The notes: generated by a model not told the origin, from the sequence alone. Numbered from the stretch's first letter, positions 8,205 to 16,827 are shown. The stretch: 64,000 nucleotides of DNA from Lentzea californiensis (GCF_024648825.1 NZ_JANBBE010000011.1:62001-126000), one strand, 5' to 3'. Made by a program: numbers and translations.

Positions 8205-8675
8205 ATGTCCGCGTTGCGCACTTCCCTGCTCGCCGCCGCGACCCTGGCACTGGCGGCCACCCTCACACCCCAAGCCACGGCGGCCACCGTGCAGGAGGAC
8301 GTCATCGCCCGCACGAACGCCGAACGCGCCAAGGCGGGATGCCCGGCCCTGAAGTCGAACGCGTCGCTGAACACCGCGGCACAGCGCCACTCGGCGGACA
8401 TGGCCACGCACGACTTCATGAGCCACACGGGCTCAGACGGCAGCACCATGGTCACCCGGATCGAACAGGCGGGTTACACCCGCTGGACCAGGGCCGCCGA
8501 GAACGTCGCCGCCGGCTCGCAGACGGCCGCCGACGTCGTCCGCGGGTGGATGAACAGCTCCGGGCACCGCGCCAACATCCTGAACTGCGCCCTGCGTGAC
8601 ATCGGTGTCGGTTACCAGTACCGGCAGAACACCCGGTACGGGCACTACTGGACGCAGGACTTCGGAACGCGCTGA
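8205..8675 (+). CDS. Secreted CAP-domain (SCP/PR-1 family) protein
   Basis: 156 residues with a signal peptide (…TPQATA-ATVQ, ~27). The rest is a complete bacterial CAP domain: VIARTNAERAKAGCPAL, LNTAAQRHSADMATHDFMSH, HTGSDGSTMVTRIEQAGY, AENVAAGSQTAADVVRGWMNSSGHRANIL and YWTQDFG. The CAP cavity His/Glu residues (HSADM, AENVA, SSGHR) are retained. Bacterial members are secreted, with proposed protease, lipid-binding or wall-associated roles. The ribosome site is AGGAG. It is third in the run with the thaumatin- and barwin-like genes; the next gene is convergent, ending 9 bp away. Confidence 0.92.
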   Translation: MSALRTSLLAAATLALAATLTPQATAATVQEDVIARTNAERAKAGCPALKSNASLNTAAQRHSADMATHDFMSHTGSDGSTMVTRIEQAGYTRWTRAAENVAAGSQTAADVVRGWMNSSGHRANILNCALRDIGVGYQYRQNTRYGHYWTQDFGTR

Positions 8676-8684
8676 GGCGCTCCG

Positions 8685-9209
8685 TCAGGAGAACGGATAG
8701 CGCTGGTCGTACCTCGTCATGTGATCGACCGGCAGATCGTCGCGCACGCGGGCCACGAGGGCGGCGATCATGGCGCGGGGTGACTCCGCCACGACGTGGA
8801 CGAACTCGCCGGCCTCGGCGAACGCCTTGAACACGCGGAAAGCGGACGCGGGGGTGTGGTCGACCACGAGGAGGCCGCCGCACCCGTCCCAGCCGAGCGG
8901 TACCCACTCCGGCCGCCACGGCGCATACGGGTACTCCTCCCGCATCGCCTGCTGCAGGTCCCACGTCCGCGTGGCCGTGCCGACACTCATGAACGCGCAG
9001 GACGACGCGATCTCGAACGGCGACGGCTCACCGTCGTCGGCGCCGTCGTGCCACTCCCACAACGTCACGAGATCGGGGTGCAGCGGGACGGGCAGCCTCG
9101 CGGTCAGCGGAGCGAAGGCCGCGGCGGAGGCCCCCGGCAGCAACGTCGAGCGTGCCCGCGGGTCCTTCCGCGCGAGCAGTTCGCCGAGCTCGGTGAGCAG
9201 AGCCTTCAC
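8685..9209 (-). CDS. SMI1/KNR4 (SUKH) family protein
   Basis: 174 residues from GTG 9209 (VKALLTELGELLARKD). A much longer frame runs on upstream in the same phase, but that is antisense to paaZ and not coding. SUKH hallmarks are visible: LPVPLHPDLVTLWEWHDGAD, WVPLGWDGCGGLLVVD and a C-terminal helix before DDLPVDHM. SUKH proteins are often immunity proteins for polymorphic toxins, but many are lone cytosolic proteins; no toxin gene is adjacent. It diverges from paaZ (starts 87 bp apart) and converges on the CAP gene. Confidence 0.8.
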   Translation of the reverse strand: MKALLTELGELLARKDPRARSTLLPGASAAAFAPLTARLPVPLHPDLVTLWEWHDGADDGEPSPFEIASSCAFMSVGTATRTWDLQQAMREEYPYAPWRPEWVPLGWDGCGGLLVVDHTPASAFRVFKAFAEAGEFVHVVAESPRAMIAALVARVRDDLPVDHMTRYDQRYPFS

Positions 9210-9296
9210 GCCCGCGACGCTACCCGGCGGCTGATACGTTGCCGGGTGGTCGGGTCGCTGAGGATCCAGCGCCCCCGCGAGAAGGGTTGGGGCTCG

Positions 9297-11318
9297 ATGA
9301 GCTTGCTGCGCAGCTACGTGTCGGGTGGATGGCACACGCCGTCGGTGGAGGGCGCGCCGTTGCACGACGCCGTCACGGGCGAGGAGATCGCCCGGATCTC
9401 GTCGGCGGGCGTCGACATGGGGGCGGCGCTGCGGTACGGGCGCGAGGTCGGCGGGCCCGCGTTGCGCGAGCTCACGTTCCACCAGCGCGCGCAACTGCTG
9501 AAGGCCCTCGGCCTCTACCTCAAGGAGCACAAGGCCGAGCTGTACGCGTTGTCGGCGCGCAGCGGCGCGACGAGGTCCGACTCGTGGATCGACATCGACG
9601 GCGGCTTCGGCGTGCTGCTCGGGTACGCGTCCAAGGCCAAACGCGAGCTGCCCAACGACAAGGTCTACGTCGACGGGCCCGTCGAGCCGCTCGGGCGGGG
9701 CGGCACGTTCGTCGGCCAGCACATCTGCACGCCCCTGCACGGGGTCGCGGTGCAGATCAACGCCTACAACTTCCCCATGTGGGGGCCGCTCGAGAAGTTC
9801 GCGCCCGCGTTCATCGCCGGGGTGCCGACGCTGATCAAGCCCGCGTCCCAGACGGCGTACGTGACCGAGAAGGTGGTCGAGCTGATGCTCGCCTCCGGTC
9901 TGCTGCCCGAGGGGTCGCTGCAGCTGGTCTGCGGTTCGGCCGGCGACCTGCTCGACCACCTGACCCCGCAGGACCTGGTCGGGTTCACCGGGTCCGCGTC
10001 CACCGCCCAGCACCTGCGCACGCACCAGGCCGTGATCCGGTCGTCGGTGCGGTTCAACGCCGAGGCCGACTCGCTGAACTGCTCGATCCTCGGCCCGGAC
10101 GCCGTCGCCGGCACGCCCGAGTTCGACCTGTTCGTCGGCCAGCTGGTCACCGAGATGACGACCAAGGCCGGCCAGAAGTGCACGGCGATCCGGCGCGCGC
10201 TGGTGCCCGAGTCGCTGATGGACGCCGTGGCCGAGGCGACGGCGGCGAAGCTGGCCGAGGTGGTCATCGGCAACCCGGCCGACAAGTCGGTGAAGATGGG
10301 CGCGCTGGCCGGTCTGGAGCAGCGCGAGGAGGTCCGCCGGTCGCTGAAGGCGTTGCGGGAGAACGCCTCGGTCGTCTACGGCGACGGCGCTCTGTCCCTT
10401 GTGGATGCCGACGCCGAGCGGGGCGCGTTCATGTCGCCGATACTGCTGCGCGCCGCCGCCGACGCCGTGCAGCCGCACGAGGTCGAGGCGTTCGGCCCGG
10501 TGTCGACGCTGATGCCCTACACCTCCGTGGACGACGCGGTGGCGCTGGCCGCGCGCGGTGCGGGTTCGCTGGTCGGCTCGATCGTCTCGGCCGACACGGA
10601 CTTCGTGCGCGACGTCGTGATCGGCACGGCACCGTGGCACGGCCGGTTGCTGGTGCTCGACCGCGAGGACGCCGGCGAGTCGACCGGCCACGGCTCTCCG
10701 CTGCCCATGCTCGTGCACGGCGGCCCCGGCCGAGCCGGTGGCGGTGAGGAGATGGGTGGCATGCGCGGCGTGCTGCACCACATGCAGCGCACGGCCGTGC
10801 AGGGCAGCCCGCGCGCGTTGAGCGCGATCACGAACCGCTGGGTCACGGGCGCGCCCCGCCGTGAGGAGGCGGTGCACCCGTTCCGCAAGACGCTGGCCGA
10901 ACTGCGCCTGGGCGACACGGTCGTCGCCGGCCCGCGCGAGGTGACGCTGGAGGACATCGAGCACTTCGCGTCGTTCACCGGCGACACTTTCTACGCGCAC
11001 ATGGACGAGGAGGCCGCCGCCGCGAACCCGTTCTTCGGCGGCCGGGTCGCCCACGGCTACCTCGTGGTGTCGTTCGCGGCGGGCCTCTTCGTCTCGCCCG
11101 AGCCCGGACCGGTGCTCGCGAACTACGGGCTGGAGAACCTGCGGTTCGTCACGCCGACGTTCCCCGGCGACCAGTTGACCGTGACGCTGACGGTCAAGCA
11201 GATCACGCCGCGCGAGGACCAGGAGTACGGCGAGGTCCGCTGGGACTCCGACGTGACGAACCAGAAGGGCGAGTCGGTCGCGAAGTACGACGTGCTCACC
11301 CTCGTGGCCAAGAGTTAG
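9297..11318 (+). CDS. paaZ: Phenylacetate degradation bifunctional protein PaaZ
   Basis: A 673-residue fusion (E. coli PaaZ is ~681) that opens the oxepin-CoA ring and oxidises the resulting semialdehyde. Residues ~1-520 are an aldehyde dehydrogenase: the INAYNFPMWGPLEKFAPA substrate/cofactor strand, FNAEADSLN (general-base Glu) and TKAGQKCTAIRR (catalytic Cys near residue 295). Residues ~540-670 are an R-specific enoyl-CoA hydratase hotdog domain with FTGDTFYAHMDEEAAAANPF and GRVAHGYLVVS (Asp/His dyad). The start is ATG 9297 with GAAGGG upstream. No other paa gene is in the window, so the oxygenase and beta-oxidation genes must lie elsewhere. Confidence 0.95.
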   Translation: MSLLRSYVSGGWHTPSVEGAPLHDAVTGEEIARISSAGVDMGAALRYGREVGGPALRELTFHQRAQLLKALGLYLKEHKAELYALSARSGATRSDSWIDIDGGFGVLLGYASKAKRELPNDKVYVDGPVEPLGRGGTFVGQHICTPLHGVAVQINAYNFPMWGPLEKFAPAFIAGVPTLIKPASQTAYVTEKVVELMLASGLLPEGSLQLVCGSAGDLLDHLTPQDLVGFTGSASTAQHLRTHQAVIRSSVRFNAEADSLNCSILGPDAVAGTPEFDLFVGQLVTEMTTKAGQKCTAIRRALVPESLMDAVAEATAAKLAEVVIGNPADKSVKMGALAGLEQREEVRRSLKALRENASVVYGDGALSLVDADAERGAFMSPILLRAAADAVQPHEVEAFGPVSTLMPYTSVDDAVALAARGAGSLVGSIVSADTDFVRDVVIGTAPWHGRLLVLDREDAGESTGHGSPLPMLVHGGPGRAGGGEEMGGMRGVLHHMQRTAVQGSPRALSAITNRWVTGAPRREEAVHPFRKTLAELRLGDTVVAGPREVTLEDIEHFASFTGDTFYAHMDEEAAAANPFFGGRVAHGYLVVSFAAGLFVSPEPGPVLANYGLENLRFVTPTFPGDQLTVTLTVKQITPREDQEYGEVRWDSDVTNQKGESVAKYDVLTLVAKS

Positions 11319-11324
11319 CGGTGC

Positions 11325-11350
11325 GGCTCGGCCCGTTAACAGGCCGAGCC
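11325..11350. terminator. Bidirectional hairpin terminator
   Basis: A perfect 9-bp stem (GGCTCGGCC / GGCCGAGCC) with an eight-base loop sits exactly between the ends of the convergent paaZ and Rieske/FAD genes, so it can serve both. Confidence 0.75.
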
Positions 11351-11357
11351 AAGACCA

Positions 11358-12830
11358 CTAACGCGCTTCCTTGCGGGGGAGGGGCCGGGTCGCCGGTCCC
11401 TCCAGCACCGCGCCGTCCACGTCGAACCGCGAACCGTGGCACGGGCAGTCCCAGCTGCGTTCCGCGGCGTTGAAGCGGACGAAGCAGCCGAGGTGCGTGC
11501 AGCGCATCGACACCCCGTGCAGCTCACCGTTCTCGTCGCGGTAGACGCCGGTCTTGCCCAGGCCGTCGCGGATGACGTGGGCCTGGCCGCGCGGCAGGTT
11601 CTCGCTGGACGTGGCGTCGGCGGGCATGACCCGGTCGCCGACCATCTCCACCGCGACCTCGGCGTTCTTCTTCACCAGCGTCGGCAGCGACTTCAGGGAC
11701 AGCCGGTGCGGGCTGAACCGCTCGGCCAGTTCGTTCGGCTTGCCCGTCACCAGGTCCGCGAGCAGTGTCGCGGCGAACGTGCCGCTGGTCAGGCCCCACT
11801 TCATGTAGCCGGTGGCGGTGAACAGCGTGGTGTTGCCCGGCGTGTAGCTGCCGATCATCGGCAGGTGGTCGTAGGCCGTCGGGTCCTGCGCCGACCAGCG
11901 GTGCGTGATCTCCTCGACCTGCCAGTGCCGGCGCGCGAAGTCCTCCAGCCGGCGGAACGGCTCCACCGCGGGCTTGCCCGTCTGGTGGCTCTGACCGGCG
12001 ATGATCAGCTTGTCCTCGTGCGCCGAGATCGACCAGGACGGGCTGCCGGTGCTGATCGCGAGCGCTTGCGTCGGTGCGTTGACGCGGGCCGCGATGCAGT
12101 AGGCGCGGGTGAGTTCGAGGCGGGCGAAGTACAGGCCCCGGTCCAGCGTCGGGTAGTGCGTCGCGATCACGATCTTGTCGGCGGTGACGTGGCCGTCGTC
12201 GGTCGACACGCGGTGCCCGCTCACGTCGACGACCCTGCTGTGCTCGCACACCCGGCTGCCGTCGCCGTCGATCTGGTCGGCCAGGCCCTGCAGGTACTTC
12301 ACCGGGTGCAGGGCGATCTGGTCGTCGAGCCAGACCGCGGCGTGCACCTCGAACGGCAGGTCGACGTTCTTGGCGTCGCGCACCGGGAGGCCGGCCTGGC
12401 GAGCTGCGATCAGCTCGTGGTCGACGTCGCGCACCTCGGACTCGGAGTAGGCGTAGGTGACGGCGGGGGAGCGGCGCAGGTCGCAGTCGATGCCCTTCGC
12501 CAGGTCGGCGACCTGGGCCACGGCGGCCACGGACGCGGCGGCGTAGTCGGTGGCGGCGGCCAGACCGTGGGTCTGCCGGATCTGCGAGTACACAGTGGAC
12601 TGCAGGGCGGTCACCTTGGCGGTGTTGTTGCCGGACACGCCCGAGGCCACGCGCTCGGCCTCCAGCACCACGACGTTCAGGCCGCGGCGCTTGAGCAGCA
12701 ACGCGGTGGTCAGGCCGGTGATGCCGCCGCCGACCACGGCCACGTCGAAGGTGTGCTGTCCGGTCAGCGGGGGACGTGTCTTCGCTGGGAGGGCGGCAAG
12801 CCAGAGCGACTGGTCAGCGGTGGTGGTCAT
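11358..12830 (-). CDS. FAD-dependent oxidoreductase with C-terminal Rieske domain
   Basis: 490 residues from ATG 12830. The N-terminus has the FAD Rossmann motif VVGGGITGLTTALLLKRRGLNVVVLE, and the body is a DAO/glycine-oxidase-like fold (KVTALQ, GYMKWGLTSGTFAATLLADLV). The C-terminus (~440-485) is a Rieske [2Fe-2S] domain with CTHLGC and CPCHGS. This DAO-Rieske fusion is a recurrent actinobacterial family of unknown substrate, thought to pass electrons between flavin and an iron-sulfur centre. It is divergent from NDH-2, 79 bp apart, suggesting a shared respiratory/redox context. Confidence 0.9.
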   Translation of the reverse strand: MTTTADQSLWLAALPAKTRPPLTGQHTFDVAVVGGGITGLTTALLLKRRGLNVVVLEAERVASGVSGNNTAKVTALQSTVYSQIRQTHGLAAATDYAAASVAAVAQVADLAKGIDCDLRRSPAVTYAYSESEVRDVDHELIAARQAGLPVRDAKNVDLPFEVHAAVWLDDQIALHPVKYLQGLADQIDGDGSRVCEHSRVVDVSGHRVSTDDGHVTADKIVIATHYPTLDRGLYFARLELTRAYCIAARVNAPTQALAISTGSPSWSISAHEDKLIIAGQSHQTGKPAVEPFRRLEDFARRHWQVEEITHRWSAQDPTAYDHLPMIGSYTPGNTTLFTATGYMKWGLTSGTFAATLLADLVTGKPNELAERFSPHRLSLKSLPTLVKKNAEVAVEMVGDRVMPADATSSENLPRGQAHVIRDGLGKTGVYRDENGELHGVSMRCTHLGCFVRFNAAERSWDCPCHGSRFDVDGAVLEGPATRPLPRKEAR

Positions 12831-12909
12831 GGCGGCCGGATACCCCCGTTCCGGGCGGGTATGCGAGGACGGCTGGATACCGTCCGGCCTCAGTGGGTAT
12901 GCGACTCCC

Positions 12910-14202
12910 ATGAGCAAGCACAGGGTTGTCGTTGTCGGAGGTGGGTTCGGCGGGCTGGGCGTGGTGCGCGGCCTGAAACGCGCGGACGCCGAGGTCACGC
13001 TGATCGACCGCACGAACCACCACCTGTTCCAGCCGCTGCTGTACCAGGTGGCGACGGCGTTGCTGCCCGCCGGCGACATCGCGCCGGCGTTCCGGGCGAT
13101 CCTGCGCAAGCAGCGCAACGCGCACGTCCTGCTGGGTGAGGTGACCGGCTTCGACACCGCCGCCAAGCGCGTGTACGTCGACCTGCCGGACGGCAGGTCG
13201 ACCCAGGTCGAGTACGACACCCTGGTCGTGGCGGCCGGTTCGCGCGACAGCTACTTCGGCCACGACGAGTGGGCGGAGCACGCGCCGCCGATGAAGACGC
13301 TCGAACAGGCCGTCGACCTGCGCTCGAAGCTGCTCCGGGCGTTCGAGACGGCGGTGTCGGCCGAGGACCCGAAGCAGTGGCTGTCGTTCGCGGTCGTCGG
13401 TGCCGGACCGACCGGCGTCGAACTGGCCGGACAGCTCGCCGACCTGGCGCGCCGGGCGTTGAAGGGCCAGTTCCGGGAGATCGACCCGCGCGACGTCCGC
13501 ATCACGTTGATGGACGCCGTGCCGCACGTGCTGCCGCCGTTCTCCGCGCCGCTGCGCGAGCACGCGCGGGTGAAGCTGGAACGGCTCGGCGTCACGGTGA
13601 TGACGAACGCCATGGTCGCGTCCATCGACGCGGAAGGCCTGACGACCAAGGACGGCGACCGGGTCGAGGCCCGCACGATCATCTGGGCGGCCGGGGTGCA
13701 GGCCTCGCCGCTGTCGCGCCGGCTCGCCGAGGCGACCGGCGCCGAGACCGACCGCAAGGGCAAGATCATCGTCAACCCGGTCGACTGCTCGGTCACCGAC
13801 GACGTCTTCGCCATCGGCGACATGGTGAACCTGAACGACCTGCCCGGTATCGCCGAGCCCGCGATCCAGGAGGGCCACCACGTCGCCCGCGTGATCAAGG
13901 CACGCCTGAACGGGCGCAGGGCCAAGCCGTTCAAGTACCTCGACCTCGGCACGATGGCCACGATCTCGCCCGGCGACGCCGTCGCGGACATCAAGAAGCT
14001 GCGTCTCAAGGGCCTGATCGGCAAGGCGGCGTGGGCGGGCGTGCACATCGCGTTCCTCGTCGGCTGGCGCAACCGGGCCGCGGTGCTCGCGCAGTGGGCG
14101 TGGAACCTGCTCACAGGCCGTCGCGCGCAGCCGATCATCCTGGAACCGATGCAGGCGATCGACCGTTCGGAAGGTTTGGCGGCGGGTAACCGGAAGGCGT
14201 GA
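12910..14202 (+). CDS. ndh: Type II NADH dehydrogenase (NDH-2)
   Basis: 430 residues from ATG 12910. Two dinucleotide-binding motifs are present: VVVVGGGFGGLGVV at the N-terminus (FAD) and FAVVGAGPTGVELAGQLADLA near residue 160 (NADH). The quinone-site region HHLFQPLLYQVATALL and C-terminal IGDMVN / EPAIQEGHHVA are typical, and the C-terminal amphipathic/hydrophobic helices (HIAFLVGWRNRAAVLAQWAW) anchor it to the membrane. It transfers electrons from NADH to menaquinone without pumping protons. The downstream gene starts inside its stop codon (GTGA), so the two are translationally coupled. Confidence 0.93.
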   Translation: MSKHRVVVVGGGFGGLGVVRGLKRADAEVTLIDRTNHHLFQPLLYQVATALLPAGDIAPAFRAILRKQRNAHVLLGEVTGFDTAAKRVYVDLPDGRSTQVEYDTLVVAAGSRDSYFGHDEWAEHAPPMKTLEQAVDLRSKLLRAFETAVSAEDPKQWLSFAVVGAGPTGVELAGQLADLARRALKGQFREIDPRDVRITLMDAVPHVLPPFSAPLREHARVKLERLGVTVMTNAMVASIDAEGLTTKDGDRVEARTIIWAAGVQASPLSRRLAEATGAETDRKGKIIVNPVDCSVTDDVFAIGDMVNLNDLPGIAEPAIQEGHHVARVIKARLNGRRAKPFKYLDLGTMATISPGDAVADIKKLRLKGLIGKAAWAGVHIAFLVGWRNRAAVLAQWAWNLLTGRRAQPIILEPMQAIDRSEGLAAGNRKA

Positions 14203-15101
14203 ACACGGAGCTGCTCAGCATCTACCTCAACGACCACCTGACCGGGGTGATGGCGGGCACCGAGCTCGCCCGCCGCATCAGCCGCACGCATCCCGAGCTG
14301 CGGGTTCTCGCCGACGACATCGAGGCGGACCGCAAGGAGCTGCTCGACTTCATGCGCCAGGCCGGTGTCGAGTCGCGTCCGCACAAGGAGGCGCTCGGCT
14401 GGCTCACCGAGAAGGCGGGCAGGCTCAAGCTCAACGGCAGGGTGCTCGGCCGTTCACCGCTGAGCGACGTCCTCGAACTGGAGACCCTGCGCGTCGGCAT
14501 CGAGGGCAAGATCGCCCTGTGGCGGACGCTGCGGAAGCTGAACAGCTTCGACGACACGCGGCTGGAGCGGCTGGCACACCGTGCGGAGAGCCAGGCCGAG
14601 TTCGTCGACCAGTACCGGCTGGACCGCGCGCCGCAGGTGTTCAACTCACCGACCGTGTCCGGTGTGGACGTCGAGCGCACCTTCACCGTCGCGTCCACGC
14701 CCGAGGGCGTCGTCGAGTACCTGCGCGACTTCTCCCGTGCCGAGCAGTGGGATCCGGGCACCGTGTCGTGCACGCGCCTCGACGACGGCCCGGTCGAGGT
14801 GGGTTCGCGCTGGCGCAACGTCTCGTCGTTCCTCGGCCGCAAGACCGAGCTCGTCTACGAGCTGACCCGCGACGACCCGAGCGGCCTGCAGTTCGTGGGG
14901 CGCAACGACACCGCCACGTCGACCGACGACATCTCGATCACGGCCGGTGACGCGCCGGGCACGGCCCGGATCGCCTACCACGCGCACGTCGAGTTCAACG
15001 GGCTCGCGAAGTTCGGGGCCCCCGTGGCGAAGCTCGCGCTGGAGAAGCTGGGCAACGACACCGAGAAGAACCTGATCCGCGTCCTCGGGCCCGTCCACTG
15101 A
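14199..15101 (+). CDS. Ferritin-like helical domain fused to SRPBCC domain
   Basis: A 300-residue protein whose GTG overlaps the ndh stop. Residues ~1-145 are all-helical with Glu/His-bearing helices (MAGTELARRISRTHPEL, DVLELETLRVGIEGKIALW), resembling ferritin-like bundles. Residues ~150-300 start with VDVERTFTVASTPEGVVEYLRDFSRAEQWDPGT-type SRPBCC sequence, a lipid- or cofactor-binding helix-grip fold. The two halves are usually separate proteins. Coupling to NDH-2 suggests a role around quinone, lipid or redox metabolism, but no function is known. Confidence 0.7.
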   Translation: MNTELLSIYLNDHLTGVMAGTELARRISRTHPELRVLADDIEADRKELLDFMRQAGVESRPHKEALGWLTEKAGRLKLNGRVLGRSPLSDVLELETLRVGIEGKIALWRTLRKLNSFDDTRLERLAHRAESQAEFVDQYRLDRAPQVFNSPTVSGVDVERTFTVASTPEGVVEYLRDFSRAEQWDPGTVSCTRLDDGPVEVGSRWRNVSSFLGRKTELVYELTRDDPSGLQFVGRNDTATSTDDISITAGDAPGTARIAYHAHVEFNGLAKFGAPVAKLALEKLGNDTEKNLIRVLGPVH

Positions 15102-15122
15102 CTCAGTCGCGGCGGATGCAAC

Positions 15123-15155
15123 GCCTTCACCGGTGCCGCTCCCACCGGTAAAGGC
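15123..15155 (+). terminator. Putative hairpin terminator
   Basis: GCCTTCACCGGTG pairs with CACCGGTAAAGGC with a single mismatch and a seven-base loop, 22 bp after the SRPBCC gene stop. There is no T-tract on the plus strand, so termination strength is uncertain. Confidence 0.45.
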
Positions 15156-15281
15156 AAAGGAAAAACGCAGGTCAGGCACGATTCCGCCGTTCGGATGTGA
15201 TCCCTAGACTCCGTCGGGCCGGTAGGTGAGACAGGCTCTTCCTCCTGCCGCCGCCGGCTTGGACGCAGAGGGAGTACTGGG

Positions 15282-16109
15282 GTGTTCGAGAACAACGTCA
15301 CCAGGCGCGGCTTCGTCACGGGCGCGGCCGCGGTCGCCGGTCTCGCCGGCCTGTCCACCATCGCGCCGGGGCTGGCCGGTGCCGCCCCCACGCCCAACGA
15401 CCAGCACACGCCCGCGGAGATCGAGGCCGCCGAGGTCGGCGCGCTGGCGATGATGACGTTCCAGAAGATCGACGGCACGCCCGTCTACTACTGGCGTTCC
15501 AACCGCGGCAACACGACCGCGCGCAACTGGCAGGCCACCGACGCGTTCTACAACGCGCTCGTCGCGTGGATCCGCGACCTGCGCTCGCTCTCGTCGAGCT
15601 ACGGCTCGATCAGCTACATCGTCTCGGCGGGCTTCTACGTCGACAAGGCGGGCCAGCACGGCGCCGGCACCGCGATGGACCTCGACCACGTCCGGTGGTC
15701 CGGCGGCAACACCATCTCGCCGCTCGACAGGCACCACGCGTCGGGCACCGCCTCGATCCGCAAGCGCTACCTCGCGACGGAGGCCGTGTGCCGCCGCCGG
15801 TTCCGCTACGTGCTCGACGGCTGGTACAACGCCTCCCACGAGGACCACATCCACGCCGACTTCGGTGGCATGCCGGTCCGCGCGGTCAAGGACTCCGAGT
15901 CCGACACCAAGTTCGTCCAGGCCGTGTGCAACAACTTCCGCGGCTCGGGCCTCGCGATCGACGGCATCTGGGGCCCTGCCACGACGAGCGCGTTCAACGG
16001 TCTCAAGTCGGCGCTCGCCGTGACCGGCGACCCGCACACCAGCAGCTCGGTGTGGCAGGGAATGCTGTCGAAGATCGCGACCAAGGGGTTCGCGAACCAG
16101 AACATCTGA
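15282..16109 (+). CDS. Tat-exported M15/extensin-like peptidase with C-terminal binding repeat
   Basis: 275 residues from GTG 15282 (GAGGGAG upstream). A twin-arginine leader (VTRRGFVTGAAAVAGLAGLS) ends in APGLAGA. The middle has GQHGAGTAMDLDHV and HEDHIHADF, the zinc-ligand pattern of LAS/VanY-like and extensin-C peptidases (H…D…H), with SYIVSAGFYVD preceding. The C-terminal ~50 residues (GLAIDGIWGPATTSAF) resemble a PF01471-type peptidoglycan-binding repeat. It is likely a cell-wall peptide hydrolase or wall-binding protein exported folded. Confidence 0.78.
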   Translation: MFENNVTRRGFVTGAAAVAGLAGLSTIAPGLAGAAPTPNDQHTPAEIEAAEVGALAMMTFQKIDGTPVYYWRSNRGNTTARNWQATDAFYNALVAWIRDLRSLSSSYGSISYIVSAGFYVDKAGQHGAGTAMDLDHVRWSGGNTISPLDRHHASGTASIRKRYLATEAVCRRRFRYVLDGWYNASHEDHIHADFGGMPVRAVKDSESDTKFVQAVCNNFRGSGLAIDGIWGPATTSAFNGLKSALAVTGDPHTSSSVWQGMLSKIATKGFANQNI

Positions 16110-16127
16110 TCTGCGTCAGCAGGAACC

Positions 16128-16168
16128 GGCAAGGCCGGAGCCCATGCCTCCTGGGCTCCGGCCTTGCC
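16128..16168. terminator. Strong bidirectional terminator
   Basis: A perfect 17-bp stem (16128-16144 with 16152-16168) and a seven-base loop lies between the ends of the convergent M15-like and DUF4360 genes. Confidence 0.85.
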
Positions 16169-16200
16169 GTGCGAGGGCGCGGTTCAGCTGACGTGACGGA

Positions 16201-16827
16201 CTACTTGGGGCACTTCTTCCAGTTGAAGTGGTAGACGGTCTCGATCGAGCCGTCCGTCGAGTCCATCGCCATGAAGCTCGTCTTCTTCGGGTCGGACGTG
16301 CCCTTGTCCACCCGCAGCTCGGTGTTGATGTTGAAGTTCCGCTTCGCACCGCACGGGTGGTAGACGATCGAGGCGATGTCGGTCTTGTGGGTGACCTGCC
16401 AGCTGTCGCTCAGCGTGCCGTTCCAGGTCTTGGACCGCTGGTCGTTGTCCGACATGCCCTGGAAGTAGTAGCTCGCCTTCTGCGTGCCCTTCGCCCCCTT
16501 CTCGAGGTGGGCGAATCCTCTGTAGTCGGCCTGGGCGATGCCGTAGGTGAACCCGCCGGGAACGTTCACCTTGAGGTTCAGCTGGCAGTTCTTCCGGAAA
16601 TCGGTCGGCCGCGACTCCGGGCCGACCTGTGCCAGGTAGTCGCTGTAGGTGACCGTGAACGCCTTGTTGTCGGGGGAGACGGCGACGGCGGCCGTACCGG
16701 CGCGACAGCCGGAACCGTTGACCGTGACGACGTCGATGGTGATCTGGCCCGGCGGGGGCGGGTCGGCGACCGGGGGAATGACGATGGTGGACAGAGCCAA
16801 GCCGGCCGCGGCCATCATGCTGATCAT
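16201..16827 (-). CDS. Secreted DUF4360 family protein
   Basis: 208 residues with a short hydrophobic leader (MMAAAGLALSTIVIPPVA). The mature part has the DUF4360 pattern: VTVNGSGCRAGTAAVAVSPDNKAFTVTYSDY, then FRKNCQLNLKVNVPGGFTYGIAQADYRGFA, four Cys and a closing IETVYHFNWKKC. The family is secreted in actinobacteria and fungi and has no assigned activity. Its ribosome site GGAAAGG can pair with an upstream arm (see the hairpin entry). A frameshifted second copy lies 1 kb away. Confidence 0.85.
   Translation of the reverse strand: MISMMAAAGLALSTIVIPPVADPPPPGQITIDVVTVNGSGCRAGTAAVAVSPDNKAFTVTYSDYLAQVGPESRPTDFRKNCQLNLKVNVPGGFTYGIAQADYRGFAHLEKGAKGTQKASYYFQGMSDNDQRSKTWNGTLSDSWQVTHKTDIASIVYHPCGAKRNFNINTELRVDKGTSDPKKTSFMAMDSTDGSIETVYHFNWKKCPK

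Noticed and set aside
8685-9209. SUKH protein as immunity partner of a toxin
   Set aside because: No toxin-like, RHS or WXG100 gene is adjacent.
9210-11054. Upstream extension of the SUKH frame over paaZ
   Set aside because: The extension is antisense to paaZ and lacks any fold; SUKH homology begins at GTG 9209.
15156-15281. Possible c-di-AMP (ydaO) riboswitch before the M15-like wall enzyme
   Set aside because: The gene type fits, but the conserved GGGGAACC, GGGGTGAA and GTAGGG elements are missing.
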